From assembly GCF_000003815.2 (NCBI RefSeq), contig NC_049990.1, positions 16,990,081 to 17,054,080 on the forward strand: a stretch of DNA of 64,000 nucleotides, written 5' to 3'. The stretch's first letter is position 1, and every line of letters begins with the position of its first letter. A program made the translations under genes and the position numbers. The stretch is from Branchiostoma floridae. Its lineage: Eukaryota; Chordata; Leptocardii; Amphioxiformes; Branchiostomatidae. Under the pieces are notes generated by a model. The model was not told where the DNA came from. It saw only the letters and a list, made by a program, of their open reading frames with translations, and ran no database searches. Below, piece by piece: positions 11,964-23,615 of this stretch.

Positions 11964-13130
11964 GACTTCCTTAAATCTCCGATATGTCAACTAAGCAAAT
12001 TCACCACACAAATGTTTTTTTAAGTCTAGTTTACTACGCAACAACGTAAGGAAACACAAAAGTTATGGCTATATATCTTTTCACCATTTAATATAATATG
12101 AAATCAGAACATCGCTTGTTTATAATACAAAGGGGTTATTGATTTTCATAATAAGCTCAAGCTCTTATAACACTCCACAAAGTTGAGACATACGTATACT
12201 ATATACATGAGATAGTTCTGTTGCTTAATTGTAATTAAAGGATATTTTTTCCCCGCCCTGGAATATACAAGCCTCTCCATGTCACATTCATTAAAGTTAC
12301 GACAGCTTCAACAACACGAACGTCCAAATAGCTGTAGTGACGCCCTTGGAAATTCTTGCCGGAGGGCAAATTGCAGGTAACATGAAAGGAACAAATTGAT
12401 ATTGCTAAAAGCTAACTATACATTCTTTTTCCGAGACAGTTGATGACGACTGATGCCACATTTTCTGATATGTGTGGATATCGTGATGTTAGAAGGAGAG
12501 TGGTATAAAAATGTCTTTTTGTCTGTAAACGCGTAGACATCAGGTATGAAATTTAGTGGCATCTTTAGAAAACTCCTTTCTTTCATAGTAGGAAAGGGAT
12601 CGTTTGAGATAAATATGTTTCGTCTTCCATCATGTTTGACGTTTAGTATTTTTCGTTCACACACTGGTAACTTCTGATAAGATAATCAATAATATTAATT
12701 TAGCTTTATATTCAAAGAGAGGCTCTTCTTTGTTCTGTGTGTAAATAATTGAAAATACAATAAATAAATAAATTGAAAATACAATAAATAAATAAAAAAA
12801 ATAATGATAATAATATTAATAATGCATAAAGTAATTTTTAGTAAATTAACAAATAACTACAAAAAAAGACGTGGGATATTGACAGAAGGGCAACGACATA
12901 CTGTCTGGCGTTTTGTATTTCATGTCAAAAGTTCATAGTAGCAAGACAGTTTCCTTCGGTGTTCAGCAGCGGAGATGACATGACACGTTGACCACTCTCA
13001 GTAAAAATGATTTGCGAGCAATTTGAAAAGCCCCTAACAAGACATAAATACTTTAGATCCAATTTTGTATCTCTATTCATACATGTAAACGCTTGTAACG
13101 TCTGTTTTCAATAATAAAGCTATCATATAT
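11964..13130. other. Intergenic stretch, AT-rich
   Basis: No gene is seen. Around 12755-12830 is an (AATA)n-like low-complexity tract with a duplicated 'attgaaaatacaataaat'. Confidence 0.35.
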
Positions 13131-16100
13131 TCAAGTGAGCTTCTTTATCTTTGTCAGTTCAGCAAAATAGATGTCGGCTTTCCTGTCATCACCAATTTTT
13201 CTCCAAGTGATTTCCAAGTTCTGCAGTGACTGGATAATGTCCGGGTGTAAGGCGTTCTCGTCGAAGATACTTCGCCACATCTGTAGTGACTGTTCAAGAT
13301 ACACAACAGCCTTTCTGAGATCACCAAGGTACCACCAGGCGAGACCCAAGTTGTTTAGTGACGAGGCGATATCAGAATGTGCAGTGTTCTCACCATAGAT
13401 AGTCCGTTTCATCTGCAGTGACTGTCGGTGATAGCTGACGGCCTTTTTGTGATCACCAAGGTGGCTCAAGGCGACACCCAAGTTGCCTAGTGACGAGGCG
13501 ATATCGGGATGTACGGTGTTCTTACCGTAGATAGTCCGCTTCATCTGTAGTGACTGTTCGTAGTAGATGGCGGCCTTTTTGTGATCACCAAGGTCAGTCC
13601 AGGCGAGACCCAAGTTGTTTAGTGACGAGGCGATATGAGGATGTGCAGTATTCTCACCATAGATAGTCCGCATTATCTGTAGTGACTGTTCGTGATAGCT
13701 GATGGCCTTTTTGTAATCACCAAGGTCCATCCAGGCGAGACCCAAGTTGCCTAGTGACATGGCGATATCAGGATGCGCAGTGTTCTCACCATAGATAGTC
13801 CGCTTCATCTGTAGTGACTGTTGGTGATAGATCGCGGCCTTTTTGTGATCACCAAGGTCCATCCAGGCGTTACCCAAGTTGTTTAGTGACGAGGCGATAT
13901 GAGGATGTGCAGTATTCTCACCATAGATAGTCCGCTCCATCTGTAGTGACTGTTCGTGATAGCTGACGGCCTTTTTGTAATCACCAAGGTGGCTCGAGGC
14001 GAGACCCAAATTGCCTAGTGACGAGGCGATATGAGGATGTGCAGTGTTCTCACCATAGATAGTCCGCTTCATCTGTAGTGACTGTTGGTGATAGATCGCG
14101 GCCTTTTTGTGATCACCAAGGTTCATCCAGGCGTTACCCAAGCTGCCAAGTGACGAGGCGATATTAGGATGTGCAGTGTTCTCCCCATAGATAGTCCGCT
14201 TCATCTGTAGTGACTGTTCGTAGTAGATGGCGGCCTTTTTGTGATCACCAAGGTCAGTCCAGGCGAGACCCAAGTTGTTTAGTGACGAGGCGATATGAGG
14301 ATGTGCAGTATTCTCACCATAGATAGTCCGCATTATCTGTAGTGACTGTTCGTGATAGCTGACGGCCTTTTTGTAATCACCAAGGTCAGTCCAGGCAACA
14401 CCCAAGTTGCCTAGTGACATGGCGATATCAGGATGCGCAGTGATCTCACCATAGATAGTCCGCTTCATCTGTAGTGACTGTTGGTGATAGATCGCGACCT
14501 TTTTGGGATCACCAAGGTGTCTCGAGGCGAGACCCAAATTGCCTAGTGACGAGGCGATATGAGGATGTGCAGTATTCTCACCATAGATAGTCCGCATTAT
14601 CTGTAGTGACTGTTCGTGATAGCTGACGGCCTTTTTGTAATCACCAAGGTCCATCCAGGCGAGACCCAAGTTGCCTAGTGACATAGCGATATCAGGATTC
14701 GCAGTGTTCTCACCATAGATAGTCCGTTTCATCTGCAGTGACTGTCGGTGATAGCTGACGGCCTTTTTGTGATCACCAAGGTGGCTCGAGGCGACACCCA
14801 AGTTGCCTAGTGACGAGGCGATATTGGGATGTGCAGCATTCTCACCATATATAGTCCGCTCCATTTGTAGTGACTCTTCCTGATAACTTTCGGCATTGTT
14901 GTGATCGCCAATGTTACGACATGCTATAGCTAAGTCGCTAAGTGTTCGGGCAATGTCAGCATGTATGAAAGCTTTGCCAAATCGGGTTCGATAGTTCTGC
15001 AGAAGCTCTTCCAAGCATGCCTTTGAGTTAGAATAATCACACAGACTATCGTATACCTGTGATTTAAGTTGCAATGAATTGTCAAATAGTTTTAAAGCAT
15101 CTCCTGGCGACTCGATCATCTTTGAGACAAAGCGCTTCAAAGGTGTTGCTGTGTAATAGTATCTTATTAGCTGCTTGGCATTCGAGATGTAAAACACTTT
15201 CCTTAATTTTTCTCCTATGTCTGTTTCTGTCGGCATGGACGACAATGCTGACATATTTTCCACTTGGCCGTGATTGTTCATGTATGTCCGCAGTCTCAGT
15301 TCTGCTGAGATACTGACCATCACCATTAAGTGATGCGCATTCTCGTTGTTAATGACACCATTCTTGTGCATCTCTTCAATGGTGTCCCAGATTGTCGTCG
15401 GTTGTATTTTGTGAAGCAGTGCCCAACATATTATAGTAATGCTTGAAAATCGATAGATTTCTTTCTTAACATTGAGCAGGCTGGCACTCGGAACATGTCT
15501 GTCAAAAGTTGGGGAATTCTCTGACATTATTACATTTGCGATTAACAATGGGATTTTTCTACTGTCTTCACGCTGTAGCTTAGTCCATAAAGACGCATAT
15601 TCATCGATCAACTCTTGCTCTCCTGCTATTAAAGAAACATTCCCCAAGACACTTACAAGATGGTAGCCTTTCTTTAGATAGAACGTGACATTGTCTTCCA
15701 GGAGTTTTACCATGTTGCTGGGTGTGCGGATAAGTTCACACGTTTTACCCCTTCCTAACGGAGTCTTGCATGCATGTGGCATGGCTCCATCGAACGAAAA
15801 CCCGCGCGGTGTTACAGAGTCATAGTACCAATTTCCCAGTGGGTCGTCTGAGTGGAAATCATTAAGAGACCTAATCCCCATTGCAGGAAGAATAGTTTCT
15901 CCCAGATTGATTACTTTGAGATGCAGGAAGTGAGTGAGATTGCGGAAGTAGGTGACATTATTGTCTGTTTCCTTCTCTATTAGAATGGCAAATTCCAGGT
16001 CAGAGTACGGTGTTACTAGACCTGTGGCTTGCGAACCCAATCCTATCATGGAGTACTTGCAGGGAGGGTGGCCCATTACCTCCATGCATTCATCTATAAT

Positions 16101-16528
16101 GTTAACAATAAATGATGTTCGCTGATGCAGTATTGTCTGAAACAATACCTTGATTGCTTCCACTCTCTTCATCTCTACTTCTATGATATTTGGGTCGTCA
16201 TCATCAAGGCAGTAAGGATCGGCTTGTTGTTCAATCTCTTCAATTTCTTTTGCTATTTGATGTCTATCATCCTTCAACATCGTTTTGTGTTTTTCTACGT
16301 CATCGATGCCTACCGTCTGTGTGATACCCAGGACGTGCTTAACGAATGATTGGGTAATGAACTGGATTGTTTGTTTTATGATGTCCTGCTCTTTTGTTTT
16401 GGATCTTACCAGTGCTGCATTACAGAGCGCTGCTGCCTTGGTGAAATCATCGCCGTCTTTTGATAGCACTCCTCTCTTCAGGTAGACATCACTTAACTTT
16501 AGTAGTGGCCCCACCTCTTTGCTTGCCT
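13131..16528 (-). CDS. Nucleotidyltransferase-domain protein with 14 C-terminal TPR repeats (main exon)
   Basis: This long exon starts after the acceptor 'ttttatacag' (exon base 16528) and ends in TGA at 13131, about 1132 codons. Numbering from the GTG at 16514, residues about 150-245 carry a polymerase-beta-type nucleotidyltransferase signature: [20 protein letters not shown] (GS at 160-161, the metal-binding pair D172/E174) and a third acidic position in [10 protein letters not shown] (D242). This resembles the DUF294/GlnD-like branch by eye. Residues about 250-500 are helical and unassigned. From about 510 to the end are 14 TPR units of 44 residues (kinesin-light-chain-like), nearly identical to each other. 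Such proteins are expected to be soluble, with the TPR superhelix binding a partner and the N-terminal domain transferring a nucleotide; the substrate is unknown. The GTG is not a start: the frame runs back to the acceptor and joins the exon at 16678-17150 in phase. Confidence 0.8.
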
Positions 16529-16677
16529 CTGTATAAAATATACAGACAACATATTATGAATAAGACTTCTACTCTGTCATCGCCCAGAAATTCCTTTCTT
16601 GTGTATACAACATTGTAGCACTATTGATAGAATATATAGTAATAAGGACGATTCCATGCAAAGCTAATTCTAATCAC

Positions 16678-17150
16678 CTTTTCCATGAACAGACTTGAGC
16701 GCCGCTGCAAAGTTCTGTTCTGCCGTGTCTAGGTCTCCTGTCTGCAGAGCTCTGCATCCCTCTTGTAGATGTTCTTTCGTGTCCAGGTCTCCTGTCTCCA
16801 GGGCCCCGCAGCCCTCCTGCAGTTGACCTTCCGTGTGCAGTTCCTCTGACTGTAGGGAGCTGCATCCCTCCTGCAGCTTTTCTTCCGTGTCCAGGTCTCC
16901 TACCTGCAGGGCCCCGCAGCCCTCCTGCAGCTGTTCTGCTGTGTCCAGGTCTCCTACCTGCAGGGCCCCGCAGCCCTCCTGCAGCTGTTCTGCTGTGTCC
17001 AGGTCTCCTACCTACAGGGCCCTGCAGCCTTCCTGCAGCTGTTCTACCGTGTCCAGGTCTCCTGTCTGTAGGGACCTGGAGCCCTCCTGCAGCCGTTCTG
17101 CCATGTCCACGTCTTCAGGGCACTGCTGCTGTAGGTTTTCTTTGCGTGTA
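16678..17150 (-). CDS. Upstream repeat exon of the nucleotidyltransferase-TPR gene, with in-frame TAG
   Basis: The exon ends with a donor 'ggaaaag|gtgatt' at 16678 (phase 1) that joins the 16528 acceptor in phase. Its 5' boundary is probably the acceptor 'cttacaccag' at 17151. It encodes seven tandem 18-residue units of the type [18 protein letters not shown] (54 bp each), then [11 protein letters not shown]. The unit is amphipathic and TPR-like in spirit. One unit reads CTG TAG GTA where its neighbours read CTG CAG GTA, so TAG at 17012-17014 interrupts the frame. There is no in-frame ATG between this stop and the donor. Either the allele is null, the stop is read through, an internal acceptor skips it, or the assembly has an error. 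Confidence 0.6.
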
Positions 17151-17383
17151 CTGGTGTAAGAATGGCATATATTTCAAAAGCTCAATTATTCCAGCTTTTT
17201 TTATGTTTATCGGAAATAAACTGTTGTTTATCAGGAAACTATCACCGTAAAGCGATACAGGGATACAGGAAAAATGCAAACTTGTTGTCATTATTAATAT
17301 CACATGCTATATTTACGTTATGTTAATTGTTTACTGTGCATATCAATGCTTGAACGTTTTTTTCTTTTTCTTTCTTCCTGCAG

Positions 17384-17509
17384 TATAAAAGAAGTACAGG
17401 AATTAAAAACAAATGCCACAAACCTGTCAGGGTCTTCTTCTTTGTCATCGATGTTTGTGGGAACAGCTTTCAGCGTTTGTTCTGTGACAAAAATCCCATT
17501 TTTGTTACT
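17384..17509 (+). CDS. Candidate internal exon, unrecognised
   Basis: A strong polypyrimidine tract and acceptor ('ttctttcttcctgcag') precede 126 bp that are open in one frame and end at 'act|gtaagt', a consensus donor. The encoded 42 residues are Ser/Thr-rich (about KEVQELKTNATNLSGSSS then hydrophobic). I find no partner exon, so it may be chance. Confidence 0.25.
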
Positions 17510-17922
17510 GTAAGTATATGGTTCATGTTGGAAGTTAAGACATGAATTGGTATGAACCTTTGACCCCTGAAGATAAAAATGGGGCGCTCTTAGGAAATCT
17601 TGGTTCTACCTTGAAAAAAAATATTTATAGCGTGTGTGTGAATAGTTGTTCGTCAAGTTTTAACCTTATCAAGTTCATTCTTCTATTCACTTGACCCTAA
17701 CATTGACTAGTAACTTCAGCAGTTATCCTATACCCCAAAATTTCAGGCATTATTGTCCCATCATGCATCACAGTCCATAGGTCTGCATGAAGGGGCAAAA
17801 TCAGTTACTGGATTGTCAATGATTCGCTGATGTGTTCATCTGTCGATTTTCTGTAAACAAAAATGTGGTCTTTTAGAAAACAACACTCTCCTCTGGAGTA
17901 CACATTTATGTACAGTATGCCT

Positions 17923-20130
17923 TTAACCCTAATCTGACCGCATGGGGTCTTTCTGAACCCCAGGTGTGTATTCATATCTGCCATATCAACATCTTCCTTG
18001 TGTAAGCAGTAAGGTAAAATGTGCTAGTGGAAATAAGGGGACTTAATCTTTGACAAGAGGTCGTAAGCTCCAAGAAAACTTTATCCCTTTTGACATTGAT
18101 GATATTTCCCAAAACCTTAGCTTTCATTTGATACATATTTCTATGTACCTCCTATGTACCATTGAATAGTTGATTGCGCAACAGTAGAAATGTTTCTCCA
18201 TTATAAATTCTGTATACAAAGCCCATGGTGTTGATGTTGTAACACACTGTAAGTAGATTGACAAGAAGTGATCCCAAAGGTCAAAGTATCGGCAATAGAG
18301 GTCTACACGGCTTAGTTATAAACCAGAAGTTACTGTAAAATTACAAGGAAATGGTTTATATGGACAGTACATCATACATGGTGGGACGTATATGTCCCCC
18401 ATTAGATTTGATAATCTGTCAACCAAGACTAAGGTTAATGATGATATCGTATACAGGTGCGTGTATTATTCTAAAAGGGGTGTATATAACAGTTACTACC
18501 GGTACATTACATCGTTAAACAAAATTACATACTTTTTGGACAAAGTGGAGCAGGGTTTGTTTTATAACGTAACTTGTAGTCATTGATGAGATTGTTATAG
18601 GAATTGTACATTATATATTACTTTGTGGAAACGTCCATAAGAGCATAAAGTCGGCAATATTGACATGTTTTATCACGACAGTACATTATACACATTGGAA
18701 GTACATAATGTTCTACATTGCGGGGCTAGGTAGCAATTTGCATAATCGATATCATCAATATTTCATTTTTTCAGTTACATATGATATGTAATACGTATGA
18801 CTGTCCTGTTATGAAATGCGGCGGATTGATCAATTGCTCAAACTAGCCCTGGTTTCCATTAATAGTCCTTGATTTATAGAAGGCATCTCCCAAGTTATGT
18901 AAATATAAAAAATCATGACGATCTTTATTATTAAAGGGATGATGCAACTGCGCAGGCGCGGAAGACTGTAAATTCTGGGAATTTTTTCCAATCGGACATA
19001 CTAGAACACTACCCAGTTAGGCTAATATTTCTCTCTTTGTCAGTTGCATGTGTCTTATCTTTGAGTATCTGCTATTATGAAATGCAGTAGGCTTATAAAC
19101 TACCCTCATTATTTATGCAAATGGACCCCTGATTTGCATGTCAAAAATTGATTATATTAGGCATCTCCTAAGCTATCTCGCTCACAGCCCATGACCAAAG
19201 CTATCTGCATTCCAAGTACCATGACAGTCTATCAACCCAAATTATTCCCCTCAAACCACCACACCATCACCCATTTCACGAAGGTTGAGGTCTACGAACG
19301 CTTGTTTGAATATGTTTTAATAGATGTCTTACAACAGCTAACAGTTTTTCACAGTTTTGCCCATTATTGTATAATTTAAGCTATACTACCAAAGTTTGTG
19401 TCTGGAATTTTGGGGTCCAAAATGAGCCTCGCAAATTATGCATAATTAACTACGTAATATCAAGAAAATTCAACATCGACTATTTGGAAATACGTATAGA
19501 ATTTTAGTGTTAAACATAGTTTTTTATGCATTCTGCATAAATTTTGGAAATTAGTACTAATAACCTTTGCTAATGCATGTGAAAATGTTTCTAATTAATT
19601 AAGAAACAATATATCAACAGAATGTACACACTAAAGATATATTTGCAGAGAAAAAGACAAGGGTTACTGTATGTATGTGTTTAGAACTGATGCAGACTGT
19701 GGTGCATCAGTTCGATCAGTTCATCCACCCGGTGATAACGGTGCATAATTAAGTAATAAATTCGTTAGTTAAATAAATATTCGATCTTTTCTAATTAAAT
19801 AGCATGATTATACTATCGGTATTATTGTAGCACCAATATTATTGTTTAGAAATTAATAAGACAAAACACTCATAAATTATGTGGACTATGGTAAATCTTT
19901 AGAGCAAAGGGTGGTTTATCCTCATTTTCTGCATCAATTATGATAGTGAACATTAATAACTGACACCAAAACTTGGCAAAATATATTTCATAGATAGGTG
20001 AAACAGTATATACATAGAAGTGACAAAAAGAACCACCAGAAATATGTCTATGAGCAAAACAAAGTGGCGCCCAAATAGGTCACCTTACGGTTAGATTTGT
20101 CGTAAAATGTATCGGTCGGAAAAGGCTTAA
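17923..20130 (-). mobile_element. piggyBac-like non-autonomous element, inverted copy with an internal insertion
   Basis: The left end (TTAA at 17923-17926, then 'ccctaatctgaccg') matches the right end of the copy at 58272-59220 in reverse orientation. The right end matches that copy's left end ('gtaaaatgtatcggtcgg', TTAA at 20127-20130). The interior is recognisable from about 19340 to 20130 ('gtttctaattaatta', 'gtatgtatgtgttta', 'gtgcataattaagtaataaa'). About 1.3 kb between roughly 18030 and 19340 has no counterpart in the 949-bp copy, so it is either a nested insertion or sequence lost from the short form. Terminal repeats have several mismatches, so the copy is old. Confidence 0.7.
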
Positions 20131-22160
20131 ACGGTATCGATTAGGGGCTAACTGCTCCACCCCTGGGTCGTCGCCAAAAAGCGTATTGAAAAAACTTGCG
20201 TCAGGTACTACAAGTACTTTGCTAAGTACCCCGAATACATGGCGATAAAGTATCTTCGTGTGATGAATCGTGTATTATATTGTGTGTTTGTCAACCCTGA
20301 GTCATACACATAGGCACACATACTCAACGTCACGTGATGGAAACATACCGACCTGTCATGGAATTCCCCTGTCCGGGGATGACGGGGCAGGTTTAGACTT
20401 GTAGCTAGAATATGCAGGTCGACCTGAATGGCGATAAAACAAAAGAAAACTAAAACTTGCTAGGTAAGAATATAAAATTTTATCCAGCGACCAAGGGTTT
20501 GGAACCGCCTTGCTTCATTTGATGTACCGTGATGTATCACATACCGACCTGTCATGGAATTCCCCTGTTCGGGGATGACGAGGTAGTTTCAGACTTGTGG
20601 CTAGGCTATACAGGCTTACATGCGTAATTACAAATGAAAATAAATAAAAATGCTAGGTAAGAATATAAAACTGTGGCCAATTTTCATCTCAGTCTGTCCC
20701 CATAACGGACACAGTAGGTCAAAATGTACCTGCAACCAAGAGTTTGGACCTCCTTGATTCAATTGTAATACCCCCCTCCCTCAACACACAGTATACGATG
20801 TTTACACATGTTCATTAGTCTTCAAACAAAAGCTCTACGACCTTTGCATTTGCATTTAACAGTAACCTACTGTCGAGAATAGCTACTGTGATATTTTTCA
20901 CAGTGACGACAGTATCTGTTAGGTTGGAAACATCAGTTCAAATATTGCGTTCTTGTTGCATACCTGAAACATCGTTTTGGTACAACGTTACTCGTACATA
21001 TGCTCACCTGTTCAGTCTCGTGAGGTCTTTGTTGCCCCAGCAATGTTAACAATTAAAAATCGAGGCCCGATTATTATAAAATTCGCCTATAGTCTCCGGA
21101 TTGAGGGGAAAAACTGATCACTGAGCCCGAAAATACTGCCGGGAGAAAATGCGGAACTCACCCGGAAGTCCCCAGGTGTGTCCGTACCTGGTTGCACCGC
21201 GAGGGTGTAACAGGGGGATTTCGGTATCAATTCAAAGGCGACGAAATGAAACCGTGGAATCGATCTGGGTGTGTTGTAAGAAAGGACCGAAGTCCAACAT
21301 ACGGAACAAAAATCCCATTGTTTTAAAGCCATATAGAACCGGTGTCATTTTGCAAACATGAAATCCGTAGATGGTTGTGCTGGAAAACCCCTGTAGGTAA
21401 ACATTGTGAAGGTCAAAGGTCGTTTAGTTGTACCGCAGGCAGTTGTTTACACTGTCCTGTGTATTAAACGGGATCAAACGGTGGCCGGCCTTACGAGGTA
21501 TCTTATAGAGAAAAACGCGCTCTACGTGAAAGAAGACAGTAGAACTGAATGTTCGATGCTTGTCCCTTCGACTGTATACTCTAGTATATTTTCAAAATAT
21601 CTAAATCTTCAGCTTCTTCACTGCCCGGTTATGATAGCGATCATTGCGTTTCACAGCCATATCACCTGGACTGTCCACTACCGGCCGGGGGTTGTGTAAA
21701 GCTTGACCTTGCTCTTTTCAAACTAACTTCCATGACGAAAGCTTTTGTGTGTTGAGTTTTGTGTGAGGTTCTGGAGTTCGGTATTTCTGCCGACAAAAAA
21801 AGTTTTATTTGTATTCCATCAATCCACCCACCGTTCGGAGTTCGCTGAGACAGGCCGCCATTGTTATCTAGAGTTTTCTAACTAAAGCTGTTCGTTTCGC
21901 CCCCTCCCATGTGCACCCATCTCAGCATACCCGGTAAAACATGGTGCAACGCACTAGGATTGTACTGAACAGGTCAATGTCGTCTGCAAAACGACGGTTA
22001 CAGACACACCCGCCACCGGGAGAAATAGAGTTGTGATGGTATTGTTATGTGTTCTGCACGATATTCTTAAAGTACTGTAAAAGGGTAAATATCTTAATTT
22101 GTGTTGGCTTTTATTCTGTCGTATGGTGAAAATAGAGTAATCGCGCTAGTTTAAATTTCG
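20131..22160. other. Intergenic stretch with a short tandem duplication
   Basis: Open frames near 21087-21332 and 21406-21699 have no recognisable domain or splice context and I do not support them. The only structured part is the duplicated block at about 20340-20760. Confidence 0.3.
20340..20760. repeat. Tandem duplication of about 200 bp with a small palindrome
   Basis: 'ataccgacctgtcatggaat' followed by 'tcccctgtccggggatgacg' occurs near 20345 and again near 20540. 'gctaggtaagaatataaaa' and 'ccaagggtttgga'/'ccaagagtttgga' follow in both. 'cccctgtccgggg' is a short hairpin. Confidence 0.75.
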
Positions 22161-22809
22161 AGGTCAAAACAAGAGATAAACGGGTAGAAGCCAAGAAAAA
22201 TTCGCTGTAATTTTACAAAGCGCGACAATCACGAACAGAAAAGCACTGTGAACATTTCCTCTTTTAGATAAATACTAGTAAACAGAACTATTACTTATAG
22301 CAAGCATCACTGGCAAACCCCGACTGTTGTTTTGAAGAATTTTCCAACTTTATTGTGAAGTAATAGAAGACTGGATGAGTTTTCATACACGGCTTCGATG
22401 GTACCCACCGTGTCTTTGCGTTTTAGAACGCAGGAAGCCCGTAAACTGACCAGAATAACGTCACAATAGATTGTTCCAGATAACAACTGATTTGTTGTTG
22501 TTTACCTGAGTGACATTCGGTCAGCGAGAGAAGCAACTTGCTTTCTCTTTCTCTGCTAGACCACAAAACAAAAACATTGATTCTCGTGACATCTTGAGCA
22601 ATACATTGCATTTAAGCTAGGAGTTGTCAGGGAAAAGTTTGAGTTTCCGTGAGAAACACTAGAGCCTTAGGGTATAGACTGAAGGAACAAAGTAATACTC
22701 GAAAAGACAGTATATGAATACTTTTTTGTCAAAAGAGTATTTCATTGTATTTATCAAGACTAGAGGTTTGAACTAAACGTGTGTGTATCGAAGTACCGTG
22801 AGTAGAAAG
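22160..22809 (+). repeat. Segmental duplication, copy 2 (paired with 8816-9676)
   Basis: It carries the same anchors as copy 1 in the same order and leads into the intact presequence exon, so the duplicated block probably includes the promoter and 5' untranslated region of a gene. Confidence 0.75.
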
Positions 22810-22894
22810 ATGCAGACCGCCAGAGCGGCGCTAGGCGTCGCCTTGCGGGTCTGTCCCAGAACTGCAGTATCCACATTCACTAGACCAGGCGCAG
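22810..22894 (+). CDS. First exon encoding a likely mitochondrial targeting presequence
   Basis: ATG at 22810 opens 28 codons plus one base, ending at a consensus donor 'gcag|gtaagg'. The peptide MQTARAALGVALRVCPRTAV and the following STFTRPGA has no acidic residue, has four Arg, and is Ala/Val/Leu-rich with hydroxylated residues. These are the properties of a cleavable mitochondrial matrix presequence (known of such signals; here inferred). I find no downstream exon before the UGT array. The only candidate partner exons follow the decayed copy at 9677. The parent protein is not recognised. Confidence 0.5.
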
Positions 22895-23615
22895 GTAAGG
22901 AATGATGAATGTAGATATCGTTTGTTTTTCCACCTTTAATTTAGTCTCACTTCTACAAAATAAGTAGTGGCTTGGGTTGGAGGTGTTTTAGGCGACGTTT
23001 CATGCTTGTGTCACATTTTTACAACAGGCGAAAATTGATGGACGGACGGATGTCGTGTGGACTTACAGGCAGATTGTGTAATTCTAGTCCCTTGCTGATA
23101 TACGTTTATAGTCACAAGGGGGCGCTCCTATACTTTATGTTTAAATGCTTGCACTAAATGGTTTCTAAGCGGCTTGCGGACTACGTTCGCTCAGATTTGA
23201 GTACATCACTCATTTGAAGGAAAGAACAAGCCATGTTCCTAATTAACACATTCAAGTAAATGGTTTTTAAGATTTCCCTGCGTCAACAACGAAAATATTC
23301 GCGGGCAAAGCAAGCTGAAAAGGCGTGAGAACTCCTTCAGTTATTTGTGTACTTATCCTGGTAACCCATCGCTATGGCGTCATGTAGACATCAGATACCT
23401 CTGGCACGTCGGCCATGATTGGTCCAAAAGTAACAATCTTCATACGGACTACCAATGGTATCTCTGCTTGTATGGTGGGAAAATTGTGCATCTTAGTCAC
23501 TGACCTAGATACAGTGCAATCAGACTAGTAGACTGTCAGTGAATGATTACGGTTTAAACCTTTAATCAGTTCTAAGAGCAGTCCACAACGCTTGGAAAGA
23601 ATGAAGCGTAGCAAC
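22895..23615 (+). promoter_or_regulatory. Upstream region of UGT copy 1
   Basis: From about 23030 the sequence is related to the regions before UGT copies 2 and 3: 'gatgtcgtgtgg', 'agtcacaagggggcgct', 'catcactcat'. All three have an inverted CCAAT box inside 'ccatgattggtccaaaa', with ATTGG at 23418, 27062 and 30650, 193-198 bp before the start codon. No TATA box is obvious. Confidence 0.45.

Noticed and set aside
16512-16514. GTG as start codon of the nucleotidyltransferase-TPR protein
   Set aside because: The frame continues upstream to a good acceptor and joins another exon in phase.
13131-16514. Bacterial-type antiphage nucleotidyltransferase gene acquired by transfer
   Set aside because: The gene has introns and eukaryote-type TPR repeats, and its base composition matches its surroundings. 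Only the domain pairing recalls bacterial systems.
21087-21699. Open frames of 70-97 codons upstream of the UGT cluster
   Set aside because: No recognisable motif, no consistent splice sites, and overlapping frames on both strands.
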